64,000 nucleotides of DNA, taken from JBBDSH01 sp040905045. Lineage in GTDB: Bacteria > Pseudomonadota > Gammaproteobacteria > Eutrophobiales > Eutrophobiaceae. A model generated the notes under the pieces. That model did not search any database. It saw nothing but the letters and a program-made list of their open reading frames with translations, and had not been told where the DNA came from. The position numbers were made by a program, and so were the translations under genes. The stretch is taken from positions 16,870 to 80,869 of the forward strand of contig JBBDSH010000091.1 of NCBI GenBank assembly GCA_040905045.1, written 5' to 3'. The first letter of the stretch is position 1, and every line of letters starts with the position of its first letter. Shown in pieces: positions 8,052-16,625 of the stretch.

Positions 8052-9116
8052 TCAGGTTCTTGCCTCGATCCAGTCGGCAATGGCGGGCGGCAGGAGTTGC
8101 TGTGACCGGGCACTGACGTAGAGTCCGATGTGCCCGCCGGGGAATTCCAGTTCCGTGTAATCTTCCGTGCCCAGGCATCCGGCCAGCGCCTTGCTGGCGT
8201 CTGACGGCACAATGTGATCGTCCCGGGCAAAGATGTTCATAACAGGAATGGTTATTTGTTCCAGATCCACCGTCTTGCCGCCGATTTCGATACTGCCCTT
8301 GACCAGCCTGTTTTCCTGATAAAATTGTTTGACGAAATCGCGGAACGCTTCACCCGCCTGATCGGGACTGTCAAATATCCATTTTTCCATGCGCAGGAAG
8401 TTCGCCGCCTGATCCGGATCATCGAGTATATCAACCAGATCCACGTATTTTTTTCCCATCAGCCTGAACGGTTTCAGCATTAAAAAGAGCCAGTTGAGAA
8501 ATTCACCCGGGATGTTGCCCATACTGTCAACGCATTGATCCACATCCACATGCCGAACCAGATGGCTCAAAAGATCATGGCGAGTATGAAAATCCACCGG
8601 CGTCACCGTCGTTATCAGGTTTTTTACCTTCGCTTGATGCAACGCCGTATAGCAGAGACTGAACGTACCGCCCTGGCAAATACCCAGTACATTGATCCTG
8701 TCCAGATCATGGGCGGCGAGGATCACATCGACACAACGATCCAGATAACCGTTGATGTAATCATTCAGGGACAGATGACAGTCCGACTCGTCCGGATAAC
8801 CCCAGTCAATCAGGTAAACGTCCAGACCCCGGTCCAGCAATCCCCGGATCAACGAACGGCCCTCCTCCAGATCCGCCATATAGGGTCTGTTAACCAGGGC
8901 GTAAACAATCAGGATCGGGACGGGATTCAGCACCTCCGCCCTGGCTCGGTAACGGTACAAGACAATCTTGTCTTCACTGTAAACGGCATCTTTCGGCGTT
9001 GGCCCGACCTCGATATCTCCCAGCCCGGATAATGTGTCAAAGCCTCGGACAAGACGGGAATAATACGCGTGTATCTCCGCCGGGATACTCTCGGGATCAA
9101 TATTGAACGGGTTCAT
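8052..9116 (-). CDS. phaC: Class III poly(3-hydroxyalkanoate) synthase, catalytic subunit PhaC
   Basis: Polymerises 3-hydroxyacyl-CoA to polyhydroxyalkanoate on storage granules, as a complex with PhaE. It is an alpha/beta-hydrolase-fold protein of 354 residues, the usual size for class III. The lipase-like box GICQGG places the catalytic Cys at about residue 147; the Asp is in ARDDHIVP (299/300) and the His in FPGGHIG (329), matching the known Cys-Asp-His triad. The start ATG giving MNPFNIDPESIP (9116) is chosen: a longer frame to 9212 would overlap phaE by 62 bases. phaE lies 34 bases upstream on the same strand. Confidence 0.92.
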   Translation of the reverse strand: MNPFNIDPESIPAEIHAYYSRLVRGFDTLSGLGDIEVGPTPKDAVYSEDKIVLYRYRARAEVLNPVPILIVYALVNRPYMADLEEGRSLIRGLLDRGLDVYLIDWGYPDESDCHLSLNDYINGYLDRCVDVILAAHDLDRINVLGICQGGTFSLCYTALHQAKVKNLITTVTPVDFHTRHDLLSHLVRHVDVDQCVDSMGNIPGEFLNWLFLMLKPFRLMGKKYVDLVDILDDPDQAANFLRMEKWIFDSPDQAGEAFRDFVKQFYQENRLVKGSIEIGGKTVDLEQITIPVMNIFARDDHIVPSDASKALAGCLGTEDYTELEFPGGHIGLYVSARSQQLLPPAIADWIEART

Positions 9117-9150
9117 GTCAGTGATCTTCCATGGCGTGCCGTCGTTATCG

Positions 9151-10173
9151 TCATGATCGCTTTCCCCTGCGCGATCCTTTATCTTCGTCACCCAATGCAT
9201 CCATATCATCACGCAGCTGTTTCAATTCACGCCTCAGGTCTTCGATTGTGGAGCGCAGTTCCTGTTGTTCTTTCTCGTTATGACGCAACGCATCCTGCAA
9301 AACCTGCTGACTGTCGAGAATATTCTTCATTTCCCGGCCGGCGGGGATGTCCAGTTGTTTGTAAAAATCCTGCAGCACGGCACGGCTCTGACCCCGGAAT
9401 TCCATCAACAGCGAAATCATTTCCCCGTAGAGAATGGAATACTCCTCACTTTCCACGTATTTTGAAAAAACCTCTTCGTTGCTTTCCGACCATATATCGT
9501 AAAATTCTCTCAGACTGTTGATGGATCGGTTCTTCCGTCCCATTTGCAGTATCTTCTCTTCCAGGCGATCCAGCGCCTCCTTGCCCAGCCGGGACAACAC
9601 ATCGCGGTATTCCCGGCACTTTTCCTGACCGGCCTGCCACAGACGCATGCTTTCCCGCACTTTTTCATATTCTTCACGAAACGGTCCGATACCCGGAAGC
9701 GACAGCAAGCGATCATTGAATTGTTGCAGGTCATCACCCAGCTGTCCGCCGAAGAGTTCGTCAGGCGGTATGGGGACAAAGGCCTGCTCCCAGGCATCGG
9801 AGAAAGAGGTTGGGGAATTATCGCCACCGGCAGACTCGTCAAACCGGGTTTTCATCCGTTTGATATGGCGGTGCAGAATGGACTGCCATTCCTCGCCGGC
9901 GTCGGCAGCACCGGCAATCTCCCGGAGCATTTCACTGAACTGGGTGGAGAGGGAATAGAAACCGCGGGACCGGCCGAGGATACTGTCAAACACGGGTTTT
10001 GATTCTTCCGGAATCAACGGCCTCACCGATGCCCACCATTGATCCAGCGCCCGTTGCCACTCCTCACGTTCCGGGCTGTCATGGCCGCCTGGCTTAGCTG
10101 TGAAGGATTCCAGATAACGCCGCTGGAGCTCCAGCCATTCCGGACTGAAAAAGGGATTTGTATTATCTTCCAA
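9151..10173 (-). CDS. phaE: Class III PHA synthase subunit PhaE
   Basis: The non-catalytic partner of class III PhaC, needed for activity. It has the family N-terminus NTNPFFSPEWLELQRRYLES, a charged helical body and a C-terminal coiled coil (EKEQQELRSTIEDLRRELKQ) followed by a basic tail. A start upstream at 10269 would encode 32 extra residues, of which the first 19 or so are translated from a dispersed repeat. The in-frame TTG at 10173, preceded by GGGGGG and giving 340 residues beginning EDNTNPFF after the initiator, is therefore preferred. phaC follows after 34 bases. Confidence 0.88.
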   Translation of the reverse strand: MEDNTNPFFSPEWLELQRRYLESFTAKPGGHDSPEREEWQRALDQWWASVRPLIPEESKPVFDSILGRSRGFYSLSTQFSEMLREIAGAADAGEEWQSILHRHIKRMKTRFDESAGGDNSPTSFSDAWEQAFVPIPPDELFGGQLGDDLQQFNDRLLSLPGIGPFREEYEKVRESMRLWQAGQEKCREYRDVLSRLGKEALDRLEEKILQMGRKNRSINSLREFYDIWSESNEEVFSKYVESEEYSILYGEMISLLMEFRGQSRAVLQDFYKQLDIPAGREMKNILDSQQVLQDALRHNEKEQQELRSTIEDLRRELKQLRDDMDALGDEDKGSRRGKRS

Positions 10174-10224
10174 GTTCCCCCCGATAGGGTCGTATTGACG
10201 GGAATCATTGCATCCGCCGGAAAA

Positions 10225-10370
10225 GGATCTCGTCAAGCGCGCAAAGTTCGCAAAGAGATCAAAGTCCATAATTCCTCTGCGTGCTTGGCGATCCCCGGAA
10301 CAAGTCCGGGGCAGGCTTGGCGAGATCCACCATTACCCTTCCAGATCCCCACAAATTTTGCCGAAGAGTC
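10225..10370. repeat. Dispersed GGCGAGAT repeat, copy B (with REP-like core)
   Basis: Begins GGATCTCGTCAAGCGCGCAAAG and ends GGCGAGATCCACCATTACCC followed by TTCCAGATCCCCACAAATTTTG. The two halves form an imperfect inverted repeat. The REP-like core CCCCGGAACAAGTCCGGGGC (10295-10314) is nested in the right half. The left end lies inside the longest possible phaE frame. Confidence 0.7.
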
Positions 10371-10502
10371 TTTATTATAGAGATCCTGCCACCGGCTTGC
10401 CTAACCGGATTTTGCAGAGGGGTGCGGGGTTATGAATTCCGGTGTTTACCAACAAGATCGGGGATTCCCTGTACCGGCCAGGTCTGACTGAATCAATACT
10501 TG

Positions 10503-10546
10503 TAAATAAAAATGCCCGGTTCACGGGGGGAGGAATGAACCGGGCA
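10503..10546 (-). terminator. Rho-independent terminator after the phasin gene
   Basis: On the minus strand, TGCCCGGTTCA (10546-10536) pairs perfectly with TGAACCGGGCA (10523-10513) and is followed by ATTTTTATTT. It lies about 30 bases after the phasin stop codon. Confidence 0.9.
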
Positions 10547-10574
10547 CACTCCGAACAACATTAGTCCGAAGATT

Positions 10575-11003
10575 TTAGGCGACTTTTTTCCGGCTCGACT
10601 TTGCGGGCGCCGCCGGCTTTTTCGCCGCCGGCTTCGGCTTATCGGACGGCGCAACCGCCTGTTTCACTTCCTTTTTGCCGTCTTCGAACCGCTTTTCCAT
10701 CCAGGACAGTAATTCCTCCTGGGACTCGGTGATGATACCGGTGGCTTCACGGGTCAGCTCCATCACCTTGTCGCTGTAGCTGGAGGCCAGATCGGTTTCG
10801 GCCGACAGCAGATCCTCGTATTTCTTTGCTCCCGTGAACAATCTCGCCTGTTCGACGGAACCTTCGATACCCAGACGTGCAAGACTCATATGCAAATCGG
10901 TCATCCTGCTAAAGATCCGGCTGTTTATGTCATTGAGTTCCTGCAGTCTCTCGTAGGGAAACCTGCTGTTGTCAGACATCATGTTGAGAATTTCGTTCGT
11001 CAT
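10575..11003 (-). CDS. Phasin family protein
   Basis: A granule-surface protein that coats polyhydroxyalkanoate inclusions. It has 142 residues: an all-helical, amphipathic phasin-like body (FSRMTDLHMSLARLGIEGSV, then AETDLASSYSDKVMELTREA) and a C-terminal Lys/Ala/Pro tail (KPKPAAKKPAAPAKSSRKKV) of the type often seen in phasins. The ATG at 11003 has a good ribosome site (AGGAG); longer in-frame starts run through the promoter palindrome. The gene has its own promoter and terminator, so it is probably monocistronic and separately controlled from phaEC. Confidence 0.82.
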   Translation of the reverse strand: MTNEILNMMSDNSRFPYERLQELNDINSRIFSRMTDLHMSLARLGIEGSVEQARLFTGAKKYEDLLSAETDLASSYSDKVMELTREATGIITESQEELLSWMEKRFEDGKKEVKQAVAPSDKPKPAAKKPAAPAKSSRKKVA

Positions 11004-11028
11004 CGCCCTGCTCCTGTATGTGTGGACT

Positions 11029-11090
11029 GGACTATTGTGCAATGCATCAATATTGCACTGCACAATAGTCCACTCGGTTACTATTGTCAA
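11029..11090 (-). promoter_or_regulatory. Phasin promoter with overlapping palindromic operator
   Basis: On the minus strand, a consensus -35 TTGACA (11090-11085) is separated by 17 bases from a -10-like TATTGT (11067-11062). The -10 lies inside one half of a perfect 13-base inverted repeat, GGACTATTGTGCA (11071-11059) and TGCACAATAGTCC (11041-11029). The centre also holds TGCAGTGCA and TGCATTGCA steps. The arrangement suggests repressor control; a PhaR-type phasin repressor is a candidate because those proteins bind TGC-rich sites. The binding protein itself is inference. Confidence 0.65.
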
Positions 11091-11180
11091 CCAATACCCG
11101 TTAATGGGCATCTATTGTTTCAGACAAGAATTTTCCCTGCGATTACAGGTAATTACAGAATTTTCCCGAGCGTGCGGCGG

Positions 11181-11735
11181 TCAGAAATTCGGCTGCTTGT
11201 GCCTGGGCAGCCGGGCGTATCGCTCGAGGGAGTCGGTGATGACGGCTTTGGCGGTCGCAGCGTCCTTCCAGCCTTCCACGCTTACCCACTTGTCCGGCTC
11301 CAAATCCTTGTAATGTTCGAAGAAATGTCTGATCAAATCCAGCAGTGCCGGTTGCATGTCCTCGGGTGAAGACACATTCTGATGAAAACGGGACACCTTG
11401 TCCGTGGGCACGGCCAGAACCTTGCCGTCATCCCCCGCTTCGTCCGCCATATCCAGCAGGCCGATAGGCCGGCAGGTAATTACGGAACCGTGGATCAGGG
11501 GCATGGGAGTGGCAATGATCACGTCCACCGGATCGTCGTCTTCGGCCAGGGTGCGCGGGACATAGCCGTAATTGCAGGGATAACGCATGGAGGTATTTAG
11601 AAATCGATCCACGAACATGGCGCCGGTGGCCTTGTCGATTTCATATTTCACCGGATCACCCTGTATGGGTATTTCGACGATGACGTTGATTTCCTCGGGC
11701 GCGTTCTCTCCGGGCCCGACACGTTCAAGATTCAT
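11181..11735 (-). CDS. ppa: Inorganic pyrophosphatase (family I)
   Basis: A cytoplasmic soluble pyrophosphatase that hydrolyses PPi to phosphate and pulls biosynthetic reactions forward. It is a 184-residue family I enzyme. The signature acidic cluster appears as LAEDDDPVDVIIATP (about residues 63-77), with YPCNYGYVPRT just before it, and the C-terminal region VEGWKDAATAKAVI matches relatives. It sits upstream of the phasin gene on the same strand, but the phasin has its own promoter. A PPi-hydrolysing enzyme next to acetyl-CoA synthetase, a PPi producer, is metabolically sensible, though a palindromic element separates the two genes. Confidence 0.95.
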   Translation of the reverse strand: MNLERVGPGENAPEEINVIVEIPIQGDPVKYEIDKATGAMFVDRFLNTSMRYPCNYGYVPRTLAEDDDPVDVIIATPMPLIHGSVITCRPIGLLDMADEAGDDGKVLAVPTDKVSRFHQNVSSPEDMQPALLDLIRHFFEHYKDLEPDKWVSVEGWKDAATAKAVITDSLERYARLPRHKQPNF

Positions 11736-11801
11736 GAGTCGATTTCCTCAATCTAAGTAAGTGTTCCGAATTCCACTCCAGCCGCTGTAGTCGGAGTGGA
11801 T

Positions 11802-11904
11802 AAGGACGGAGTCATGGGGCATTGGAGCGACTAGCGCCATGGACGAGCGCGGGACCGAGCCAGGGATGGCTCGGGGAGCGGAGATGCCCCATGACTCCGT
11901 CCTT
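11802..11904. repeat. Inverted-repeat element with perfect 21-base arms
   Basis: Bases 11802-11822 (beginning AAGGACGGAGTCATGG) are the exact reverse complement of 11884-11904. The core contains a smaller palindrome, CGAGCCAGGGATGGCTCG. The outer flanks are also partly inverted: GTTCCGAATTCCACT (11763-11777) against ACTGGAATTCGGAGC (11948-11962). AAGTGTTCCGAAT just outside recurs beside the element at 63534-63688. It lies between ppa and acsA. Confidence 0.7.
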
Positions 11905-11980
11905 TCTCCCGGCCAATCTCTCATTCTCAACACTTGAGCAACAACTCTACTGGAATTCGGAGCATCTATTTAGTGCTCTT

Positions 11981-13918
11981 TCAGGGTAATTTGCGGTTGC
12001 GGATCAACTCATCCACCACGGAAGGATCCGCCAGGGTGCTGGTATCGCCGAGATTGTCCAGCTCATCGGCGGCCACCTTGCGCAGTATCCGGCGCATGAT
12101 CTTGCCGGAACGGGTCTTCGGCAGTCCCGGCGCCCACTGGATCACGTCCGGCGTGGCAATGGGGCCAATCTCTTTGCGGACCAGTTGCACAAGTTCCTTG
12201 CGCAATTCCTCGGAGGGCTCGATACCCGACATCAGGGTGACATAGGCGTATATGCCCTGCCCCTTGATATCGTGTGGAAATCCGACCACAGCCGCTTCGG
12301 CGACATCGTCGTGCAGGACCAGGGCACTCTCCACTTCGGCCGTGCCCATGCGATGACCCGATACGTTAATGACATCATCCACGCGACCGGTGATCCAGTA
12401 ATAACCGTCTTTGTCCCGCATGGCACCGTCACCGGAAAAGTATTTCCCCTTGAAAGAACTGAAATAGGTCTGGACAAAACGATCATGGTCCCCGTACACG
12501 GTGCGCATCTGGCCCGGCCAGGAACGCTTCATGCACAGGGAACCGGCCGCCTCGCCTTCCAGTTCATTGCCCTGATCGTCAACAATGCAGGGCTCGATAC
12601 CGAAAAACGGCCACGTCGCCGAGCCGGGTTTCAGAGGCGTGGCTCCAGGCAGGGGCGTGATCAGGATGCCGCCGGTTTCCGTTTGCCACCAGGTATCCAT
12701 GAGCGGGCAACGGCCGTTGCCCACAACATGGTAATACCATTCCCAGGCCTCGGGATTGATGGGCTCGCCGACGCTGCCCAGAACACGCAGGGATTCACGG
12801 CTGGTGCGCGTGACGTAGTCATCCCCCTGGCCGTGCAGGGCGCGGATGGCGGTAGGCGCGGTATAAAAGATATTGACCTTGTGTTTGTCGATCACCTGCC
12901 AGAAACGGCCGGCGTCGGGATAGGTGGGCACACCCTCGAACATCAGTGTCGTGGCGCCGTTGCATAACGGACCGTAGACGATATATGAATGGCCGGTGAC
13001 CCAGCCCACGTCCGCCGCGCACCAGTAGATATCGCCGTCGTGATAATCGAAGACATACTTGTGGGTCATGGCCGTAAAGAGCAGATAACCGCCGGTGGTA
13101 TGCAGCACGCCCTTGGGCTTGCCGGTGGAACCGGAAGTGTAGAGGATATACAGGGGATCCTCGGCGTCCATCTCCTCGGGCGGGCAATCGCTTGATACAG
13201 TTTCCATGGCTTCGTGATACCAGACATCCCGTTCCTCGTTCCAGGCGATATCACCGCCGCTGCGCTTTACGACCAAAACAGTACTGACGCCGGGACAGGA
13301 TTCCAGCGCCGTATCCACATTGCCTTTCAGGGGCGTGATGCGGCCGCCGCGGACGCTCTCGTCGGCGGTCACGACCACGCGGCAGTCGGAATCCAGAATA
13401 CGATCCCGCAGGGCGGCGGGGGAAAAACCGCCGAACACCACCGAATGCACGGCCCCGATACGGGCACAGGCCTGCATGGCCATCGCCGCCTCCGGGATCA
13501 TGGGCATATAAATAGCAACGCGGTCGCCTTTTTTCACGCCGCGGGATTTAAGGACATTGGCGAAGCGGCAGACCTGTTCATACAATTCGCGGTAGGTAAC
13601 GGTTTTGTCCGTGTCCGGTTCGTCCCCCTCCCAGATAATTGCAGGCTGATCGCCGCGTGTCTCCAGGTGCCGATCGATACAATTATAGGAAACATTCAAA
13701 CGGCCATTGATAAACCACTTGATATCCGCACTGTCGTAATCCCACTCCTGTACTTTGTCCCACTTTTTAAACCAGTCTATGAACATCTCCGCCTGTTCCG
13801 CCCAGAAACCGTCGGAATCCTCAATGGAGCGTTTGTACATGGTCTGATACTGTTCTTCGGTAATATGGGCCTGTGTACGGATATTCTCCGGCACCGGATA
13901 GACTTTCACGTCGGACAT
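11981..13918 (-). CDS. acsA: Acetyl-CoA synthetase
   Basis: Activates acetate to acetyl-CoA through acetyl-AMP in the cytoplasm, releasing AMP and PPi. It has 645 residues, full length for the family. The ATP-binding P-loop YTSGSTGKPKGVLHTTGGY, the WWQTETGGI motif, and the C-terminal PKTRSGKIMRRILRKVA, whose Lys is the site of regulatory acetylation in relatives, are all visible. The N-terminus (FWAEQAEMFIDWFKKWDKV) also matches. It is divergent from lon, with about 150 bases between them. Acetyl-CoA from this enzyme could feed the neighbouring polyhydroxyalkanoate genes. Confidence 0.96.
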   Translation of the reverse strand: MSDVKVYPVPENIRTQAHITEEQYQTMYKRSIEDSDGFWAEQAEMFIDWFKKWDKVQEWDYDSADIKWFINGRLNVSYNCIDRHLETRGDQPAIIWEGDEPDTDKTVTYRELYEQVCRFANVLKSRGVKKGDRVAIYMPMIPEAAMAMQACARIGAVHSVVFGGFSPAALRDRILDSDCRVVVTADESVRGGRITPLKGNVDTALESCPGVSTVLVVKRSGGDIAWNEERDVWYHEAMETVSSDCPPEEMDAEDPLYILYTSGSTGKPKGVLHTTGGYLLFTAMTHKYVFDYHDGDIYWCAADVGWVTGHSYIVYGPLCNGATTLMFEGVPTYPDAGRFWQVIDKHKVNIFYTAPTAIRALHGQGDDYVTRTSRESLRVLGSVGEPINPEAWEWYYHVVGNGRCPLMDTWWQTETGGILITPLPGATPLKPGSATWPFFGIEPCIVDDQGNELEGEAAGSLCMKRSWPGQMRTVYGDHDRFVQTYFSSFKGKYFSGDGAMRDKDGYYWITGRVDDVINVSGHRMGTAEVESALVLHDDVAEAAVVGFPHDIKGQGIYAYVTLMSGIEPSEELRKELVQLVRKEIGPIATPDVIQWAPGLPKTRSGKIMRRILRKVAADELDNLGDTSTLADPSVVDELIRNRKLP

Positions 13919-14072
13919 AAAAACGCTCCCCTGGAGAAATTTCGTTGACTCGATTGTAGCGTGAGACCGCCGGCAAGGAAAATCAAACGGGTTTTAGTGT
14001 TAACCACTTGAAATAACGGCCGTAAACCCATATGAATGAATCCATACTCACAATCAAACAGACTCCCCGCAT

Positions 14073-16457
14073 ATGATGGACGACAAACAGGACCCCGGAA
14101 TCGTCACCGAATCCGGCGATATCCGGCTGCCCGCACGCCAGGATGATGTCCTTCCGGACAAATTGTATCTCCTCCCCGTGGGAGAACGGCCGTTCTTTCC
14201 GGTGCAGACACTGCCGCTTATCTCCAGCGAGGAATCCTGGCTGGAGACTATAAACCGTGTCGGCTCGACACCGCACCACATCGCCGGCGTCTGCCGGACC
14301 ACTCATTCCCCCGAGACCATGCCCGAGCCGGATGCCTTTGAGGAAACGGGCACGGTTGTCCGCATTCATAACGCCGAACGCGATTCCGGCAAGATCCATT
14401 TCATCGCGGAGGGTATCCGTCGCTTTCGCATCGTGCGCTGGATATCGACAAAGGCCCCGTATCTGGTCCAGGTGGAGTACCCGGAGCCGCCGGAGGAGGA
14501 CGAGGACGAACTCAAGGCTTACTCCATGTCCCTGCTCAATACCATCAAGGAACTGCTGCCGCTGAACCCGCTGTACAAGGAACAGCTCAAGGCATTCCTG
14601 GAACGCTTCAATATGGATCAGGCCTCGCCCCTGACGGACTTCGCCGCCCTGCTCACCAGTGCCGGCGGTGAGGAGTTGCAGGATGTACTGGCCACGGTAC
14701 CCCTGCTCAAACGCATGGAAAAGGTCCTGTTGCTGCTGCGTAAGGAAGTGGAACTGGCCGGGCTGCAGCAGCAGATCCACCAGAAGGTCCAGGAACAGAT
14801 GAACGAGCAGCAGCGCGAGTTTTTCCTGCGTGAACAACTGAAGGCGATCCAGAAGGAACTGGGCATCTCCAAGGACGACAAGACGGTGGAGGTCGAGCGC
14901 TTCCGGGAACGCATGGAAGAACTGACCATCCCAGAGGCGGCGCAAAAGCGCATTGACGACGAAATGGAAAAACTGTCGTACCTGGAGGTGGGTTCGCCGG
15001 AATACGCCGTGACGCGCAATTACCTGGATGTCATTACGTCACTGCCCTGGGGCAAGTTCTCTGAAGATGTCCTGGATCTCAAGCATGCCCGGGAGATTCT
15101 GGATCGGGATCACGACAGCCTCAACGATATCAAGGAACGCATCATCGAATTCCTGGCCCTGGGCGTACAGAAAGGCGAGATGGCCGGCGCCATCCTGTTG
15201 CTGGTGGGACCGCCGGGCGTGGGAAAATCCTCTATCGGCCGATCCATCGCCGAAGCCCTGGGCCGGGAGTTTTATCGTTTCAGCCTGGGAGGCATACGCG
15301 ACGAAGCCGAGATCAAGGGCCACCGCCGCACCTACATCGGCGCCATGCCCGGCAAGGTCATTCAGGCGCTGCGGGATGCCGGCACATCCAACCCGGTCAT
15401 CATGCTGGACGAAGTGGACAAGATCGGCGCTTCCTTCCAGGGCGATCCGGCCTCGGCGCTGCTGGAAGTACTGGACCCGGAACTCAATACAGACTTCCTG
15501 GATCATTACCTGGATGTCCGCTACGACCTCTCCAAGGTACTGTTTGTGTGCACGGCCAACCAGCTGGATACGATTCCGTCACCCTTGCTGGACCGCATGG
15601 AAGTCATACGGCTGGCGGGATACATCACGGAAGAGAAAATCACCATCGCCCGGCATCACCTGTGGCCCAGGGCCCTGAAAAATGCCGGTGTGCGGTCCGG
15701 TGACATCCGCATTACCGACGCGGCGTTGAAGAAGCTCATTGAGGGCTACGCCCGCGAGGCCGGCGTGCGCAATCTGGAAAAACAACTGGGCCGCATTATC
15801 CGCAAGGTGGTAGTGAAAAAACTGGAAGGGGCAAAGACACCGATCCGCATCAGCGTCGACAATCTTGAGGATTACCTGGGTAAACCCATCTTTCGCAAGG
15901 AAAAGCCGGTATCCGGCGTCGGCGTCGTCATCGGTCTGGCCTGGACTTCCATGGGCGGCGCCACACTGTCGGTGGAGGCCAGTCGGGTACATGCCCGCAA
16001 ACGCGGCTTCCAGTTGACCGGACAACTGGGCAATGTCATGAAGGAATCGGCGGAGATCGCCTACAGTTACGTCATCTCCCATGCCGGGGCGCTGGGCGCG
16101 CCGCCGGAATTCTTTGACGAGGCGCAGATCCATCTGCATGTGCCGGAAGGCGCCACGCCCAAGGACGGCCCCAGTGCCGGTATTACCATGGCCACGGCTT
16201 TGCTCTCCCTGGCCACGGGGCGCAGGATCAAGCGACCGCTGGCCATGACCGGCGAAATGACACTGACGGGGAAGGTCCTGCCCGTGGGCGGTATCCGTGA
16301 AAAAATCGTCGCCGCCCGGCGTTCGGGGGTTCTCGAGATCATCATGCCCGACGACAACCGCCGCGACGTGGACGAGTTGCCGGATTATCTGCGTAAGGGG
16401 TTAACGATCCACTTCGTCAAAAAATACGACGAAGTGGCGGGTATTGTCTTTAAGTGA
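14073..16457 (+). CDS. lon: ATP-dependent Lon protease (LonA type)
   Basis: A cytoplasmic AAA+ protease of 794 residues. In order: an N-terminal LON substrate-binding domain (about 30-220), a coiled coil (EVELAGLQQQIHQKVQEQMN), the AAA+ domain with Walker A GPPGVGKSS, and a C-terminal S16 protease domain. The catalytic Ser is in KDGPSAGIT (residue 701) and the Lys in GGIREKIVAARR (744); their spacing of 43 matches the known Ser-Lys dyad. clpX, the usual neighbour of the main lon, is absent, so a second Lon paralogue is possible. The TGA stop is made by the first unit of a heptamer repeat. Confidence 0.93.
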   Translation: MMDDKQDPGIVTESGDIRLPARQDDVLPDKLYLLPVGERPFFPVQTLPLISSEESWLETINRVGSTPHHIAGVCRTTHSPETMPEPDAFEETGTVVRIHNAERDSGKIHFIAEGIRRFRIVRWISTKAPYLVQVEYPEPPEEDEDELKAYSMSLLNTIKELLPLNPLYKEQLKAFLERFNMDQASPLTDFAALLTSAGGEELQDVLATVPLLKRMEKVLLLLRKEVELAGLQQQIHQKVQEQMNEQQREFFLREQLKAIQKELGISKDDKTVEVERFRERMEELTIPEAAQKRIDDEMEKLSYLEVGSPEYAVTRNYLDVITSLPWGKFSEDVLDLKHAREILDRDHDSLNDIKERIIEFLALGVQKGEMAGAILLLVGPPGVGKSSIGRSIAEALGREFYRFSLGGIRDEAEIKGHRRTYIGAMPGKVIQALRDAGTSNPVIMLDEVDKIGASFQGDPASALLEVLDPELNTDFLDHYLDVRYDLSKVLFVCTANQLDTIPSPLLDRMEVIRLAGYITEEKITIARHHLWPRALKNAGVRSGDIRITDAALKKLIEGYAREAGVRNLEKQLGRIIRKVVVKKLEGAKTPIRISVDNLEDYLGKPIFRKEKPVSGVGVVIGLAWTSMGGATLSVEASRVHARKRGFQLTGQLGNVMKESAEIAYSYVISHAGALGAPPEFFDEAQIHLHVPEGATPKDGPSAGITMATALLSLATGRRIKRPLAMTGEMTLTGKVLPVGGIREKIVAARRSGVLEIIMPDDNRRDVDELPDYLRKGLTIHFVKKYDEVAGIVFK

Positions 16458-16625
16458 GGAGTGAGGAGTGAGGAGTGACCAAGCCTCGTCATGCCGGAAA
16501 GTGCGTCAGCACTTATCCGGCATCAAGCTGTTGATAAATACGGGCATGAATACCGAATAAGGTCGGCAAGTATTCCGATATTACAGTGATTTTACTCCTT
16601 ACTCCTCACCCCTCACGCCTCACTC
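16454..16625. repeat. GTGAGGA heptamer arrays, inverted, between lon and ispG
   Basis: Three tandem GTGAGGA units (16454-16474) face an array of TCCTTAC/TCCTCAC-type units in opposite orientation (16592-16625). Together they can form one large hairpin enclosing a REP-like palindrome. The left array supplies the stop codon of lon, and the right array encodes the last residues (SEA) and stop of ispG, which converges from the other side. Confidence 0.75.
16491..16523. repeat. REP-like palindrome, copy 2
   Basis: A hairpin with arms ATGCCGGAAAGTGC and GCACTTATCCGGCAT around a GTCA loop. It lies between the two convergent genes lon and ispG and could serve as a bidirectional transcript end. Confidence 0.7.

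Noticed and set aside
7774..8121. Open frame of 115 codons between hpnN and phaC
   Set aside because: It reads through a dispersed repeat and into the 3' end of phaC on the other strand; no family resemblance.
12185..12967. Long plus-strand frame opposite acsA
   Set aside because: Antisense of a well-conserved gene; composition typical of a shadow frame.
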